Source: a virus | Strand: one strand, 5' to 3' | DNA length: 42,213 bases | Virus record (IMG/VR): IMGVR_UViG_3300009091_000310 | Location: 1-42,213 of that record | Part shown: piece by piece, positions 22,051 through 31,169 of the stretch | How the letters are laid out: each line of letters starts with the position of its first letter | Numbering within the stretch: the stretch's first letter is position 1 | Position numbers and translations under genes: made by a program | The notes under the pieces: generated by a model | What the model was told of the DNA's origin: nothing | Databases searched by the model: none | Seen by the model: only the letters and a program-made list of their open reading frames with translations

Positions 22051-22281
22051 TTAGTCTCCTCTATTTAACCTATTTAATTCTAAAACAATTCTTCTATTAA
22101 GAACTATAATACAATATGCAAACCGTTCTATTACAGTAAGAATATGACTGGTTGTATATTTATATTTATATTGTCTATTTTCTATAAGAGGTGGGACAGA
22201 ATTAGGAACATATCTATCTACTTGTACTATAAAAACATCTTTATATGGTATTGTTCGTATTCCAGTGACTATTTTTTTCAT
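22051..22281 (-). CDS. Hypothetical protein
   Basis: 76 residues, basic, with strand-rich N-terminus (MKKIVTGIRTIPYKDVFIVQ) and a helical end. GGAGAATAAA precedes the ATG. Function unknown. Confidence 0.55.
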   Translation of the reverse strand: MKKIVTGIRTIPYKDVFIVQVDRYVPNSVPPLIENRQYKYKYTTSHILTVIERFAYCIIVLNRRIVLELNRLNRGD

Positions 22282-22307
22282 TATTTTATTCTCCTATACT
22301 CATTTTA

Positions 22308-22493
22308 TTATTCATAACCAACCCAAAAATTATTCGCATAAACATCGTGATCTTTATCTTTACTACATAAAGCCCTTTGTTTAATAATAGGTTTTCCTGA
22401 TCTCATATCATACCCATCTATAGAATCTTCAAATATTAATTTACTCCCACATATACTACAAAATTTAAATAGTTTTTTGATTAAATTAAACAT
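22308..22493 (-). CDS. Small zinc-ribbon protein (paralogue pair A)
   Basis: 61 residues. LFKFCSICGSKLIFED, then YDMRSGKPIIKQRALCSKDKDH. The CxxC followed by C-S-K-D-x-x-H gives one zinc site. The same plan, with YDxRxGxP and CSKDxxH, recurs in the gene at 22667-22849, so the two are duplicates. Function unknown. Confidence 0.65.
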   Translation of the reverse strand: MFNLIKKLFKFCSICGSKLIFEDSIDGYDMRSGKPIIKQRALCSKDKDHDVYANNFWVGYE

Positions 22494-22494
22494 T

Positions 22495-22665
22495 CTATTC
22501 TCCTAATATAAAATCTGTATTCTTCGTAAAGTCTCTAATAAATTTTATTATTCTACTATATACTACAGGTGTTAGCGGGACATTTTCTCTATCTGTGTTA
22601 TAAAATAATAAATATAAATCTTTAACTAAGTCGTTTACAAGTTTTTCTTCTTCTTTTGTGCTCAT
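22495..22665 (-). CDS. Hypothetical protein
   Basis: 56 residues from the ATG at 22665, which comes one base after the stop of the upstream gene; upstream ATGs at 22677 and 22695 would overlap it. Acidic helical N-terminus, then NVPLTPVVYSRIIKFI. Sits between the two zinc-ribbon paralogues. Function unknown. Confidence 0.5.
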   Translation of the reverse strand: MSTKEEEKLVNDLVKDLYLLFYNTDRENVPLTPVVYSRIIKFIRDFTKNTDFILGE

Positions 22666-22666
22666 T

Positions 22667-22849
22667 TTACCACTCATAATTCTTGTGTTTCTCATCTTTA
22701 CTGCATACTTTAGTTTTAAATGTTACAGGTCTTCCTGTACGTTTATCATAATGATCTACAAATTCTTTAGTAATTAATACACTACCACAATCTTCACAGT
22801 ATTTAGTTGGTGTAATTAAGTATTTAAGAATATCAAATATTTTAATCAT
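22667..22849 (-). CDS. Small zinc-ribbon protein (paralogue pair B)
   Basis: 60 residues. YCEDCGSVLITKEF, then HYDKRTGRPVTFKTKVCSKDEKH. CxxC plus CSKDxxH as in the protein at 22308-22493, with the YDxRxGxP section also conserved. Overlaps the upstream gene by four bases. Local duplication likely. Confidence 0.65.
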   Translation of the reverse strand: MIKIFDILKYLITPTKYCEDCGSVLITKEFVDHYDKRTGRPVTFKTKVCSKDEKHKNYEW

Positions 22850-23088
22850 AACTGTTTCTCAGAAATAAATGGTATATCCCCTGCTGATATAAAACAATCT
22901 ACTTTAAATTTAATTGCCGGATATTCTTCTACTTTCTCTTCATCTTGGTTATAACCATAAGTGGTTGCAAAAAATACTCTATGTTCTTCTCGTAGTGTAT
23001 AATCAATAGTATCAGAAATCTCCTCTAAATCTTTAATTGAAATTTTATTATCAATATCTTCAATAGTAATAACAATTTGTTTTCTCAT
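22846..23088 (-). CDS. Hypothetical protein
   Basis: 80 residues. Alternating strands with many Ile and Glu residues (MRKQIVITIEDIDNKISIKD) and a final IKFKVDCFISAGDIPFIS. Four-base overlaps with both neighbours. Function unknown. Confidence 0.55.
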   Translation of the reverse strand: MRKQIVITIEDIDNKISIKDLEEISDTIDYTLREEHRVFFATTYGYNQDEEKVEEYPAIKFKVDCFISAGDIPFISEKQL

Positions 23089-23369
23089 TTGTATTGCTCC
23101 AATTCATCAGCTTTAATCCAAGTAGAAAGCATACTATAGTTTCCCTTTTCAGGAACTTTCTTTAGCCCCAAATTAGAACTTAATAATTCTATATCGTTTA
23201 TCCATCTACTTTCTGTTTCAGCATTACAAAATTTACATCTCCCATGAATTTTCCAGCTTTTAAAAAAATGATCATATTGTAAAAGAGTAGTTATCCATTT
23301 ATGATCCCCAAAATCATCATATTCCCAAAATAAAAATTTCTTTTTTACAGGATTACTAGGACAAGTCAT
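23085..23369 (-). CDS. Small zinc-binding protein
   Basis: 94 residues. A CxxC (GRCKFCNAETESRW) near the centre and one early Cys; His residues in HKWITTLLQYDHFF may complete a site. The N-terminal KKKFLFWEYDDFGDHKW is aromatic-rich. Function unknown. Confidence 0.6.
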   Translation of the reverse strand: MTCPSNPVKKKFLFWEYDDFGDHKWITTLLQYDHFFKSWKIHGRCKFCNAETESRWINDIELLSSNLGLKKVPEKGNYSMLSTWIKADELEQYK

Positions 23370-23376
23370 TTTTTAT

Positions 23377-23550
23377 TTACCTAGATATTATTGATCTAAA
23401 TGTAACACCAATTACATAACTTGCAGATAATAATAGTATAACTGATACTACATAGTGTAAAATATTAAATTCTACTAGAACCCACACAACTAACATCATT
23501 GCTAGTAATAGGATTATACCTACTAAAAGAGTTTTAAGATGTTCTATCAT
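23377..23550 (-). CDS. Small membrane protein
   Basis: 57 residues, two transmembrane helices (about 6-27 and 31-50) joined by EFNILHY. AAGG lies upstream of the ATG, which overlaps the upstream gene by 17 bases. Fills the only 160-base gap in this part of the run. Function unknown. Confidence 0.6.
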   Translation of the reverse strand: MIEHLKTLLVGIILLLAMMLVVWVLVEFNILHYVVSVILLLSASYVIGVTFRSIISR

Positions 23551-23896
23551 TATCTTTTTCCTTTTGCTTATTAATACGTCTTTGTATTCTTCTTAGTAAA
23601 TCTAAAGCATCACTTATTTCTGTAGAGGAATAGTTAACCCTTAATTCATTTATAGCTTCTTTTCTATAAAATTCAGTATCAGTAACTTCATTTATATCCC
23701 ACATATCATTTACATCTTCAAATGGTGTAGGACATGAACAACCACTATCTCTAACTGTATAGATTTTTTGTGTTTCTATTTCTTGTAAAAATATTCTAGT
23801 ATCAAAATTATAATCATAATTAGAAAATTCTATTTCACCGAGTAGTTTCATATTCCATTTTTCAGGATTGTAGTAAATATTGCTTTCGTAGTTCAT
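23534..23896 (-). CDS. Hypothetical protein with CSCP motif
   Basis: 120 residues. The central YTVRDSGCSCPTPFEDVND (C53, C55) is a pattern I recall from many small phage proteins of unknown function. The C-terminus is a basic, charged helix (RRIQRRINKQKEKDNDR). Function unknown; the motif may bind metal or form a reactive pair. Confidence 0.65.
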   Translation of the reverse strand: MNYESNIYYNPEKWNMKLLGEIEFSNYDYNFDTRIFLQEIETQKIYTVRDSGCSCPTPFEDVNDMWDINEVTDTEFYRKEAINELRVNYSSTEISDALDLLRRIQRRINKQKEKDNDRTS

Positions 23897-24129
23897 TTTA
23901 CCTCCTTGTTATTTTTAATTGCTAGTATATCAATATGTACTCCAATGTTTTCTGCTACAGTGCTTTCATAATCAATTTGTCCATTTACTGCTAAGATATA
24001 TGTATTGTATTGCTCAACATAATATGCTTTAGTATTTTCTAAACCTTTGGATTCTATGTATCTATTCATAGTTCCTGCCATATACATTTCATCATCTAAT
24101 ACTACTCCAAAATAAGTTGTAATTTTCAT
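23893..24129 (-). CDS. Hypothetical protein
   Basis: 78 residues, alpha/beta, beginning MKITTYFGVVLDDEMYMAGT. Four-base and one-base overlaps with neighbours show tight coupling. No motif recognised. Confidence 0.55.
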   Translation of the reverse strand: MKITTYFGVVLDDEMYMAGTMNRYIESKGLENTKAYYVEQYNTYILAVNGQIDYESTVAENIGVHIDILAIKNNKEVK

Positions 24130-24389
24130 TATCGTACAATTCTTTCTAATTCATCTTCATAAACTAAATAAGGAAATCCAAATAAAGCATACTCTATAAT
24201 TAAAGTTCCATCATCTTTAGTATCTTGTAAATTCATAGCGGCTACTCCAAATTTATAAACTTTATCTTGATATTCTGGATGTTTACCTATATACTTTACA
24301 GTTTCTCCAATAAAAAATTTACATCCAGGAACATTCTTATCTTTTCCTAATGATAGGAAATAATCCGTCATTGAAATTAGTCCAAACAT
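24129..24389 (-). CDS. Hypothetical protein
   Basis: 86 residues from the ATG at 24389, which follows the upstream stop by five bases; a TTG at 24401 is a weaker alternative. FFIGETVKYIGKHPEYQDK has the look of a small SH3-like or KOW-type barrel (a hydrophobic strand, GE-x-V-x-Y turn). Function unknown. Confidence 0.5.
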   Translation of the reverse strand: MFGLISMTDYFLSLGKDKNVPGCKFFIGETVKYIGKHPEYQDKVYKFGVAAMNLQDTKDDGTLIIEYALFGFPYLVYEDELERIVR

Positions 24390-24394
24390 TTTGG

Positions 24395-24691
24395 TTACCA
24401 ATATACTTCCACTAAATAACTACCCTCTGGTAGTATCCCCCAATGGACAAATAATTCTAAGAATAATCTTGTACTGTTTTTACCGCCTCCTAAAATTGAC
24501 ATTATAAAATCTCTTTTATTATAATCTGTCCACTTCTCATAATTACCTTTAGTAATATCGTCAAATTTTATAGACGAATAGTTATTAGCCTCCTCGTCAG
24601 CTACAAAATTATAATTTGTCATAGGAAAATATTTATTAACTAAACTTTCTATTTCACCATATTCCATAGTATGATAAGTTTTACTGTCCAT
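24395..24691 (-). CDS. Hypothetical protein
   Basis: 98 residues, acidic, aromatic-rich, helical end (STRLFLELFVHWGILPEG). Shares one base with the upstream gene. No family recognised. Confidence 0.55.
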   Translation of the reverse strand: MDSKTYHTMEYGEIESLVNKYFPMTNYNFVADEEANNYSSIKFDDITKGNYEKWTDYNKRDFIMSILGGGKNSTRLFLELFVHWGILPEGSYLVEVYW

Positions 24692-25002
24692 TATATCTCC
24701 AGTTGTCTTGTATTTATTAATCCAATAGAATCTTCTAATAACGTATATAATTTTTCAAATCCCATAGTAAAATAAAAATATTCTCTAATATTATAACAGT
24801 ATGCAGTTGTTCTCCTCCCACTTTTAAAATTCATATCTACACAAATAATCCAATGTTTTTCTTGTGGGAGCATTAGAGCCATTTTATTTAAAAATCTTCT
24901 TGCATTATCTATACTGTTAACTTCTATTTTCCACTTAGGATTGTGGTGTTCTTGTGGTACCGTTCTTTTATTCTTTTCTTTTAGATAGATTTCTATTTCC
25001 AT
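24691..25002 (-). CDS. Hypothetical protein
   Basis: 103 residues, basic N-terminus (LKEKNKRTVPQEHHNPKW) and a strand-rich centre (WIICVDMNFKSGRRTTAYCYN). No metal-binding pair. Function unknown. Confidence 0.55.
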   Translation of the reverse strand: MEIEIYLKEKNKRTVPQEHHNPKWKIEVNSIDNARRFLNKMALMLPQEKHWIICVDMNFKSGRRTTAYCYNIREYFYFTMGFEKLYTLLEDSIGLINTRQLEI

Positions 25003-25013
25003 TTTTATTCACC

Positions 25014-25229
25014 TCAATCAGACCTTAATTCTTTATAAAATACTTTATATATAATACCTTTTATATTCTCTATTTTCATATATGTTACTGCAACTTCTCT
25101 TCTATGAAATCTTCTTGCTTTATAAAATAATGAAGTCCAAAAAATAGGAAATACGTCGTCTCTAGAATAATCTTCATATAAGTAATCACCTTGTAAATTT
25201 TTTATAATATAGTATTCAAATTGTTTCAT
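25014..25229 (-). CDS. Hypothetical protein
   Basis: 71 residues from the ATG at 25229 (GAAGTG upstream). An in-frame start at 25283 would overlap the upstream gene. Basic and aromatic (FYKARRFHRREVAVTYMK). Function unknown. Confidence 0.5.
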   Translation of the reverse strand: MKQFEYYIIKNLQGDYLYEDYSRDDVFPIFWTSLFYKARRFHRREVAVTYMKIENIKGIIYKVFYKELRSD

Positions 25230-25230
25230 T

Positions 25231-25898
<668 letters not shown>

Positions 25899-25940
25899 AT
25901 TTATTTATCTCCAATTCTCTATATATAAAATTTGTTTCAG

Positions 25941-25955
25941 CCACAAGGAATTAAA
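25941..25955 (-). promoter_or_regulatory. Candidate phage-specific promoter element (copy A)
   Basis: Minus-strand TTTAATTCCTTGTGG, followed by a GAAA-containing AT-rich stretch. The identical 15 bases occur at 35624-35638, and CTTGTGG again at 42207-42213. Here it overlaps the stop of the 354-residue gene and lies 43 bases upstream of the next ATG. Downstream TATAGA could act as a -10. Function inferred from recurrence and position. Confidence 0.5.
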
Positions 25956-27015
25956 TACCAAATAACCTATATTGTGTTTTTGGAATGCGCTTAAAAGCTT
26001 TATCCCAAAGTAGCACTGCATTTTCTTCAGTTGACCCCGCACTAAATATCCCATCAGAATAGTTCTTAAACACCTTTACTTTTCGTGGATACATATATTC
26101 ATATTTAGTTTTAGGGGTAACCCACTCTCCTACTTTAAATTTTGTATTCTCGTTATTTTCTATAAGTTTAATTTCTACAACTGGAGAATATACTGTTATA
26201 ATATTTCTATTAATTATATCTTCAATCATTGACATTCCAGATTTTTTAACTGCTAAAAGTATACCAATAATTGGAGGATAAAATGCATCTCTAGATTTTT
26301 CTGTAACTAGAGCACCCTTTGGTATACTAGAATAGTTATTCCAATCTAAGTTCATAAAAATTTCAGTTTGAGTTAGATGCCCTTTCGGATTAATACTTAA
26401 ATAAGTATTTACATTATCTATATCATCTAAGCGTAATAAATCTTCTATGGTAAGTTTAATTTCTGCTAAACTTCTATAACTCTTACCAATATTATTAATA
26501 CTTAAAACATAGTCTATTAAACTCTTATTTTCTGGTCTTTTTGAGTAGTATGTTTCTGGAACATATTTTTCTATTATAGAAGTCATTCTTAAAATATGAT
26601 GTAAAACATATAATAGAAATGGTCTTACTAATTCTGAATATTTATCTGAAACTTCTACAGTAAATATTGGACAATACACCTCAGACCCTTTATTTGGATT
26701 ATTAGATAATTCTAAACCTCCCGATCCCCACAACGAGTTAGATGTTCTATAATAAAGAGATTTATTTGATACAATAGTATATTTTATATTTTTAAAGGTG
26801 GAATTTAGTTCAGCAATAAGTTCCTCTATCCAAATAGGAACTGCTGGAAATATAAAATAATAATTTAAACCTATTTTATATAGATATCTTATAAATCCAG
26901 AATAACATCCATTCGATTTAAAAATATTCTTTGATCCATGAGGGTAATCTACCCATTCTTGTTGTGCAGAACTATCTAAATCATTACCAAAGTAAGTCAA
27001 TGTTTCCGGAACCAT
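25951..27015 (-). CDS. Unknown large protein of the amidoligase cassette (paralogue 2)
   Basis: 354 residues. Shares with the protein at 27185-28081 the blocks FIFPAVPIWIEELIAELN...FKNIKYTIVS (here about 54-83), FLLYVLHHILRMTSIIEKY (about 134-152) and NIGKSYRSLAEIKLTIEDLL (about 175-194). It is about 55 residues longer, with a C-terminal strand-rich region about 255-354. No known catalytic motif seen. Being the last gene of the cassette, after a class I amidotransferase, it could be a substrate, scaffold or partner enzyme. Family unrecognised. Confidence 0.65.
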   Translation of the reverse strand: MVPETLTYFGNDLDSSAQQEWVDYPHGSKNIFKSNGCYSGFIRYLYKIGLNYYFIFPAVPIWIEELIAELNSTFKNIKYTIVSNKSLYYRTSNSLWGSGGLELSNNPNKGSEVYCPIFTVEVSDKYSELVRPFLLYVLHHILRMTSIIEKYVPETYYSKRPENKSLIDYVLSINNIGKSYRSLAEIKLTIEDLLRLDDIDNVNTYLSINPKGHLTQTEIFMNLDWNNYSSIPKGALVTEKSRDAFYPPIIGILLAVKKSGMSMIEDIINRNIITVYSPVVEIKLIENNENTKFKVGEWVTPKTKYEYMYPRKVKVFKNYSDGIFSAGSTEENAVLLWDKAFKRIPKTQYRLFGI

Positions 27016-27183
27016 TTATCCTCCTAAAATTCCTCTATTTTTATCTTCTAATAAATCATTAATAAGTTCATTATCAAATACAATTTTAGCTTGTTCTTTA
27101 GGACTATTATGAATTTTAAATATTGAAAACGTTAGTCCTAAAAATGATATAAGTACTGCTAAGGTAGCAAATAATCCCAACAT
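27016..27183 (-). CDS. Small membrane-anchored protein
   Basis: 55 residues. One N-terminal transmembrane helix (about 2-23), then a charged helical tail ending ILGG. GGAG-type sequence lies in the upstream gene end. It occupies the 168 bases between the two paralogous large genes, with a one-base gap on each side or none. Function unknown. Confidence 0.6.
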   Translation of the reverse strand: MLGLFATLAVLISFLGLTFSIFKIHNSPKEQAKIVFDNELINDLLEDKNRGILGG

Positions 27184-27184
27184 T

Positions 27185-28081
27185 TTAACTAGTCTCCTTT
27201 TCCTTTTTTTGAAGATAAATATTACTAATTTTATAACTATTAGAAATTGAAACTTTGTATGAATTATGCGCTAATACTTTTATTTTACTAAAGTTAAATG
27301 GTAATTCTTCCTCTACAATAGCATCTGTCATATCTGGACTGATAAAAGAATTCTTACTATTTTGTAGACCAGAAACTTTATCTCCTACTTTAAGAGTGTT
27401 TTCAAATTTAACACCACCAGCTAATAAAATTAATGAAAATAACCACGTTTGTCTGTAATCCTTATAGAGAGATATATCTTTAAAAGCACTATTAACAATA
27501 TTAATATTATCTAAAAGCATAAAATGTTGTAATGTTAATTCTCCTTCTACAAGACTTCTGTACCCAGGATTGGCATTATTTAATGCAAGTACTACAGATA
27601 AAGAATCTTGTTTTTTAGGATGTTCCTCCGTTTCTATAGGTAGATAATTTTCTATTATAGATATTAGTCTTAAATAATGATGTAAGAGATATTTTAAATA
27701 ATAAACACCATTTTCTGAATAATCATCATTAAATTTTATTGTAAATAAAACCTGTTTTAAATGTCTTCTAACATTTCCAGGTTCACTAAATAATAGATTT
27801 CCATCATATGGGGCGTATGCATGGTAGACATCTCTTTCAGCTAAAACATTATATTTTATATTTTTAAATTTTCTATTAAATTTATTAATTATCCTCATAT
27901 ACCATACTGGAATATATGGAAATGCAAAAATAAAAGGTAACTGTTTAATTTTAAAACCATCCCTTCTAAAAAAAGCACCATAACATTCTGTATAACTGAA
28001 GATATCTAATCTAATTTTATCCCAAGTTTCTATAGTAGAATTTAAATCTTTATCTGCTACTGACCATGTACCTTTACCCAT
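27185..28081 (-). CDS. Unknown large protein of the amidoligase cassette (paralogue 1)
   Basis: 298 residues from the ATG at 28081; an ATG at 28093 has GGAGG immediately adjacent (too close), and 28081 has it 12 bases upstream, so the start is ambiguous. FIFAFPYIPVWYMRIINKFN, FKNIKYNVLA, YLLHHYLRLISIIENYLP and NPGYRSLVEGELTLQHFM parallel the 354-residue protein. The C-terminus is shorter and basic. Overlaps the class I amidotransferase gene by eight bases. Function unknown. Confidence 0.65.
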   Translation of the reverse strand: MGKGTWSVADKDLNSTIETWDKIRLDIFSYTECYGAFFRRDGFKIKQLPFIFAFPYIPVWYMRIINKFNRKFKNIKYNVLAERDVYHAYAPYDGNLLFSEPGNVRRHLKQVLFTIKFNDDYSENGVYYLKYLLHHYLRLISIIENYLPIETEEHPKKQDSLSVVLALNNANPGYRSLVEGELTLQHFMLLDNINIVNSAFKDISLYKDYRQTWLFSLILLAGGVKFENTLKVGDKVSGLQNSKNSFISPDMTDAIVEEELPFNFSKIKVLAHNSYKVSISNSYKISNIYLQKKEKETS

Positions 28082-28823
28082 TATTGGTTCCATCCTCCCA
28101 ATTTAAAGTAACTGTTCCAGGATTATTATTTCTAGTTTTACTTGCAAATGCTCTAAACATAGTTTTAAAATCGCCATCTTCGTAACTTGTTTTAGACGAA
28201 CTTGTGCTAGATTTAATTTCAGCAGTTAATCCGTCTCTATCAACAACCCATTTATTAACTACTTCAAAAAATCTTTTACCATCTTCTCCCATAAATTCTG
28301 GATGAAATTGTACAGAATAAATATAAGGACTTTCTGTAGATTCTATTACGCCTCTAAATGTAGAAGATGCTTTTAAAGAATTTCCTACTCGTACTACTCC
28401 CTGATGGTGAATAGAATTAACTGACGAATTATTAAATATATATCTTGTAAGAGATATTCCCGGCATATAATTTAATTCATGATGACCTGGATGATTACCA
28501 TCTCCATCAAAATATAAATCTTGTATAAGACCTCCTCCTAAATATGCATTAATTAATTGATGACCTCTACATATTCCAAGAATTTTCTTTTTAGCAACAT
28601 CACACCTAGCTAATATACTTAATTCAATTTCATCTCTCTTATCATTAAAATAAGAATGTCTATTTTGTTCACCATATATTCTTGGATTAATATCTTCTCC
28701 CCCAGAAAAAATAATTAAGTCATATTTATTAACATCTAAAGAACTTTGTATTACTTCTAACTCTGGATAAAAATACTTAAACGCACCGAAAAATGCACTG
28801 TATGCCAACCCAACTTTTAACAT
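28074..28823 (-). CDS. Class I glutamine amidotransferase, peptidase C26/PuuD-like
   Basis: 249 residues. SGGEDINPRIYGE (40-52) is the gamma-glutamyl hydrolase signature, GICRGHQL (83-90, nucleophile C85), IHHQG, and VQFHPEFMGE (H174, E176) complete the triad. About residues 190-249 form an extra Ser/Thr- and charged-residue tail. PuuD-like enzymes cleave gamma-glutamyl amide bonds; in amidoligase operons they are thought to trim or recycle glutamyl products. The start overlaps the amidoligase stop by seven bases. Confidence 0.88.
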   Translation of the reverse strand: MLKVGLAYSAFFGAFKYFYPELEVIQSSLDVNKYDLIIFSGGEDINPRIYGEQNRHSYFNDKRDEIELSILARCDVAKKKILGICRGHQLINAYLGGGLIQDLYFDGDGNHPGHHELNYMPGISLTRYIFNNSSVNSIHHQGVVRVGNSLKASSTFRGVIESTESPYIYSVQFHPEFMGEDGKRFFEVVNKWVVDRDGLTAEIKSSTSSSKTSYEDGDFKTMFRAFASKTRNNNPGTVTLNWEDGTNNG

Positions 28824-29698
28824 ACCATCTCCAAAATTCTACTAGCTAATTCCTGATCAGTATTAATAATAGCAGTAACAGTTTCTGGTAAATATTCTTT
28901 AATTACTTTTATACCTTCTTCTGGATTAAGAAGTAAATTTGTAGCTTTTTCTGACATATAAAACATTCCCTCTATATCATTTAAAGACAGGGATAACCAA
29001 GAATTTGATGGTGTTCTATACTCGATTCCTTTTACACCATTTTTATATTCTTGTTGACGAAATCTTCCCGGTCTTCCATAAGTTAACGATCTTAGCTTTT
29101 CAAGATCAGGAAATAAAGACTTAGATACAACATAATTTCCTAGAAAAATTGCTAATAATTGTATTGCTGGTCTTGGATAATTAAATAATTCATCTACACC
29201 TGAAATATGAAAATGACCTCCTCCATATCTTAATAAATGTGTAGTAACATCAATAGTTTCGCATTCATATTCTGTATCTATTGCATCTTCATCGGCATCA
29301 CAGCCAAAAATAAAACCTTGATAAATTTTTTCATTATCTAATTGATTTACATATAAATGTGGTTCAATATCTACGACTGGTTTTTTGTATAAATATAACT
29401 TTAAACCATTCCAAGTTAGCCTACTAATAAAGTTTTCTAAACAATCTAAAGAATTATTTATTATATTGTACATTTCAGATGGGGTTTTCAACGGATTTTT
29501 AACTGTTAATTCCATTGCTACACCATCCATCATCCAACTAAATTCTGGTTCGTCTATATAAACGGGGTGTTTATAATCATCTTTTATAGGAATAATTTGT
29601 CCAGTACCTTCTAATAATGCTGGTGAAATTACACAATTTTTATTATCCACAACAGTAGTTAGAAAAACTTCCGGGTCTGTTCCATAACTTAAAACCAT
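28817..29698 (-). CDS. phiEco32-like COOH-NH2 ligase (amidoligase type 2)
   Basis: 293 residues. GTDPEVFL (6-13), DGVAMEL (58-64), GGGHFHIS (159-166) and GRPGRFR...KGIEYRTPSN (208-232) are the acidic, His-rich and Arg motifs of the glutamine-synthetase-like amidoligases found in phages. They bind ATP and metal and ligate a carboxylate to an amine. It lies between a zinc-ribbon protein and the class I amidotransferase. AAGGAG-type sequence precedes the ATG. Acceptor and donor are unknown. Confidence 0.88.
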   Translation of the reverse strand: MVLSYGTDPEVFLTTVVDNKNCVISPALLEGTGQIIPIKDDYKHPVYIDEPEFSWMMDGVAMELTVKNPLKTPSEMYNIINNSLDCLENFISRLTWNGLKLYLYKKPVVDIEPHLYVNQLDNEKIYQGFIFGCDADEDAIDTEYECETIDVTTHLLRYGGGHFHISGVDELFNYPRPAIQLLAIFLGNYVVSKSLFPDLEKLRSLTYGRPGRFRQQEYKNGVKGIEYRTPSNSWLSLSLNDIEGMFYMSEKATNLLLNPEEGIKVIKEYLPETVTAIINTDQELASRILEMVC

Positions 29699-29710
29699 TT
29701 TTATATCTCC

Positions 29711-30094
29711 TTATTTGAAATAAACTTTAGATAATATACTTTTTAAATCTTTAATACTTTCCCCAGGAAATATTTCTGAGGTACCATGTTTTTTACAATA
29801 CATTCCATTACTAGTAGAAGGACTAACCAACTCTTTTACTGGAAAAACTCCTCCACAATAAAAGCACGTCCCAGTTAAATAATCTAAATCTTGAAATGAT
29901 TCTCTACAATTAGTGCAGTAAAAAGTTGGTCTATCTACCTCACTAAGTTGAACAATTTTACCTGCTCTTATTTTTAATCCAGTCCTTAATAAACCAAATG
30001 ATGTAACAATTTTAAACATCGAAGTAATATCTAAATAAACATTATTTCCACATTTTGAATGCAAAAGGTAAGTCACGCCTCTACTCCCTATCAT
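29711..30094 (-). CDS. Zinc-ribbon protein of the amidoligase cassette
   Basis: 127 residues from the ATG at 30094 (GGAAGGA seven bases upstream; an ATG at 30121 has no site). It contains YCTNC...TCFYC and a late CKKHGTS, enough for two zinc sites. The N-terminal part is strand-rich (YLLHSKCGNNVYLDI). Position inside the cassette suggests a helper or regulatory subunit; function is not known. Confidence 0.65.
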   Translation of the reverse strand: MIGSRGVTYLLHSKCGNNVYLDITSMFKIVTSFGLLRTGLKIRAGKIVQLSEVDRPTFYCTNCRESFQDLDYLTGTCFYCGGVFPVKELVSPSTSNGMYCKKHGTSEIFPGESIKDLKSILSKVYFK

Positions 30095-30095
30095 T

Positions 30096-31169
30096 TTATA
30101 ATCCTTCCGAATATAATGCAATCCCTATTTTTTCTGTAATTCCTAATACACCACGAATAGTGTCTAGTCTATTATTTAAATCGGTTACATTTTTAAATAA
30201 TAGAGGATCATCTATATAAAAAGTTATTGTTGATCTTAATACTACTGCCTCTTTAACGTCTGCTAACTCCTCCTGAAATACATCTATATCAACAACTTTT
30301 CCTATAGTAAAAAAAGGAATAAACTTATTTTCTACAATTTCACTTAACTTTACTCGACATGGTTTATCATCTTTAGTTTTATCTAAAGTACCACCTCCTA
30401 AATATTTTACATCTTTTTCTTCCTCGACTTTTTTAGTTTTTTCTTCTTCTTCAGCTTTCTTAATTTTTTCCTCAGCTTTCTTATAAGCCTCAGCAGTTAT
30501 TCTTTTAATTTTTATAAGATTAGCCGGATCAACAACGGTTTTATTTCTGAATGATCTATCAAATTCCCATAAATCTATATAAGTTTCTGTAACTACTGGA
30601 AATGCATCTATTAAATTTTGTACAAAAAACACTACAGAACATCCAAAACTCTCCGCCCTTTCAGCAGGTTTTAATAAATTTGAAGTTGTATTAATAAAAT
30701 GTGCAACAGCTTTTACTATTGGTTTTGTTTCCATAATAAAAACGTGTTTTTGAAATTCTGCTTTTGAAATATCCCATTTATAACTCACCCCTAAAATAGG
30801 TCTTGTAGTCTCCGGATCAAAACTTGTGTAAGCCGGGGCTAATTCTTTTTCATCAGTAAAATCAAAAATTAAACAAGAGTTAACCCAATCATACAGTAAT
30901 ACACATTCACCATCAAAATTATTAATTAAATATTTGGTAATAACAGCCTCATCTTTTTCCCCTAACTCATGTTTAGGTTTTTCAGAAGTTTCAAAATAAG
31001 CCGCTAAACTTAATTCCCCAGGTTTATATTCGCTTACACGTATTATACATATATCAAGAGGATTACTTTTAAAATAATAAAGACTTTTATCTTTTGCCGC
31101 ATACGGATAGTTTATAGAATCTATATGCTTTCTAAACATACTAGAGTCGCCAATACTTAAAACTGACAT
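30096..31169 (-). CDS. Unknown protein paired with RuvB-like ATPase
   Basis: 357 residues. N-terminal half alpha/beta; a charged Lys/Glu-rich linker (about 222-254) joins a C-terminal domain with strands (FTIGKVVDIDVFQEELADVK, LRSTITFYIDDPLLF). The ATG overlaps the ATPase gene end by 13 bases. Stop and the next start are three bases apart. It is the natural partner of the ATPase by position. No enzymatic motif recognised. Confidence 0.6.
   Translation of the reverse strand: MSVLSIGDSSMFRKHIDSINYPYAAKDKSLYYFKSNPLDICIIRVSEYKPGELSLAAYFETSEKPKHELGEKDEAVITKYLINNFDGECVLLYDWVNSCLIFDFTDEKELAPAYTSFDPETTRPILGVSYKWDISKAEFQKHVFIMETKPIVKAVAHFINTTSNLLKPAERAESFGCSVVFFVQNLIDAFPVVTETYIDLWEFDRSFRNKTVVDPANLIKIKRITAEAYKKAEEKIKKAEEEEKTKKVEEEKDVKYLGGGTLDKTKDDKPCRVKLSEIVENKFIPFFTIGKVVDIDVFQEELADVKEAVVLRSTITFYIDDPLLFKNVTDLNNRLDTIRGVLGITEKIGIALYSEGL

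Noticed and set aside
25951-28081. The two large paralogues as degenerate amidoligases
   Set aside because: They lack an HFHFS-like or EFR-like motif. Without those, homology to amidoligases cannot be claimed from sequence.
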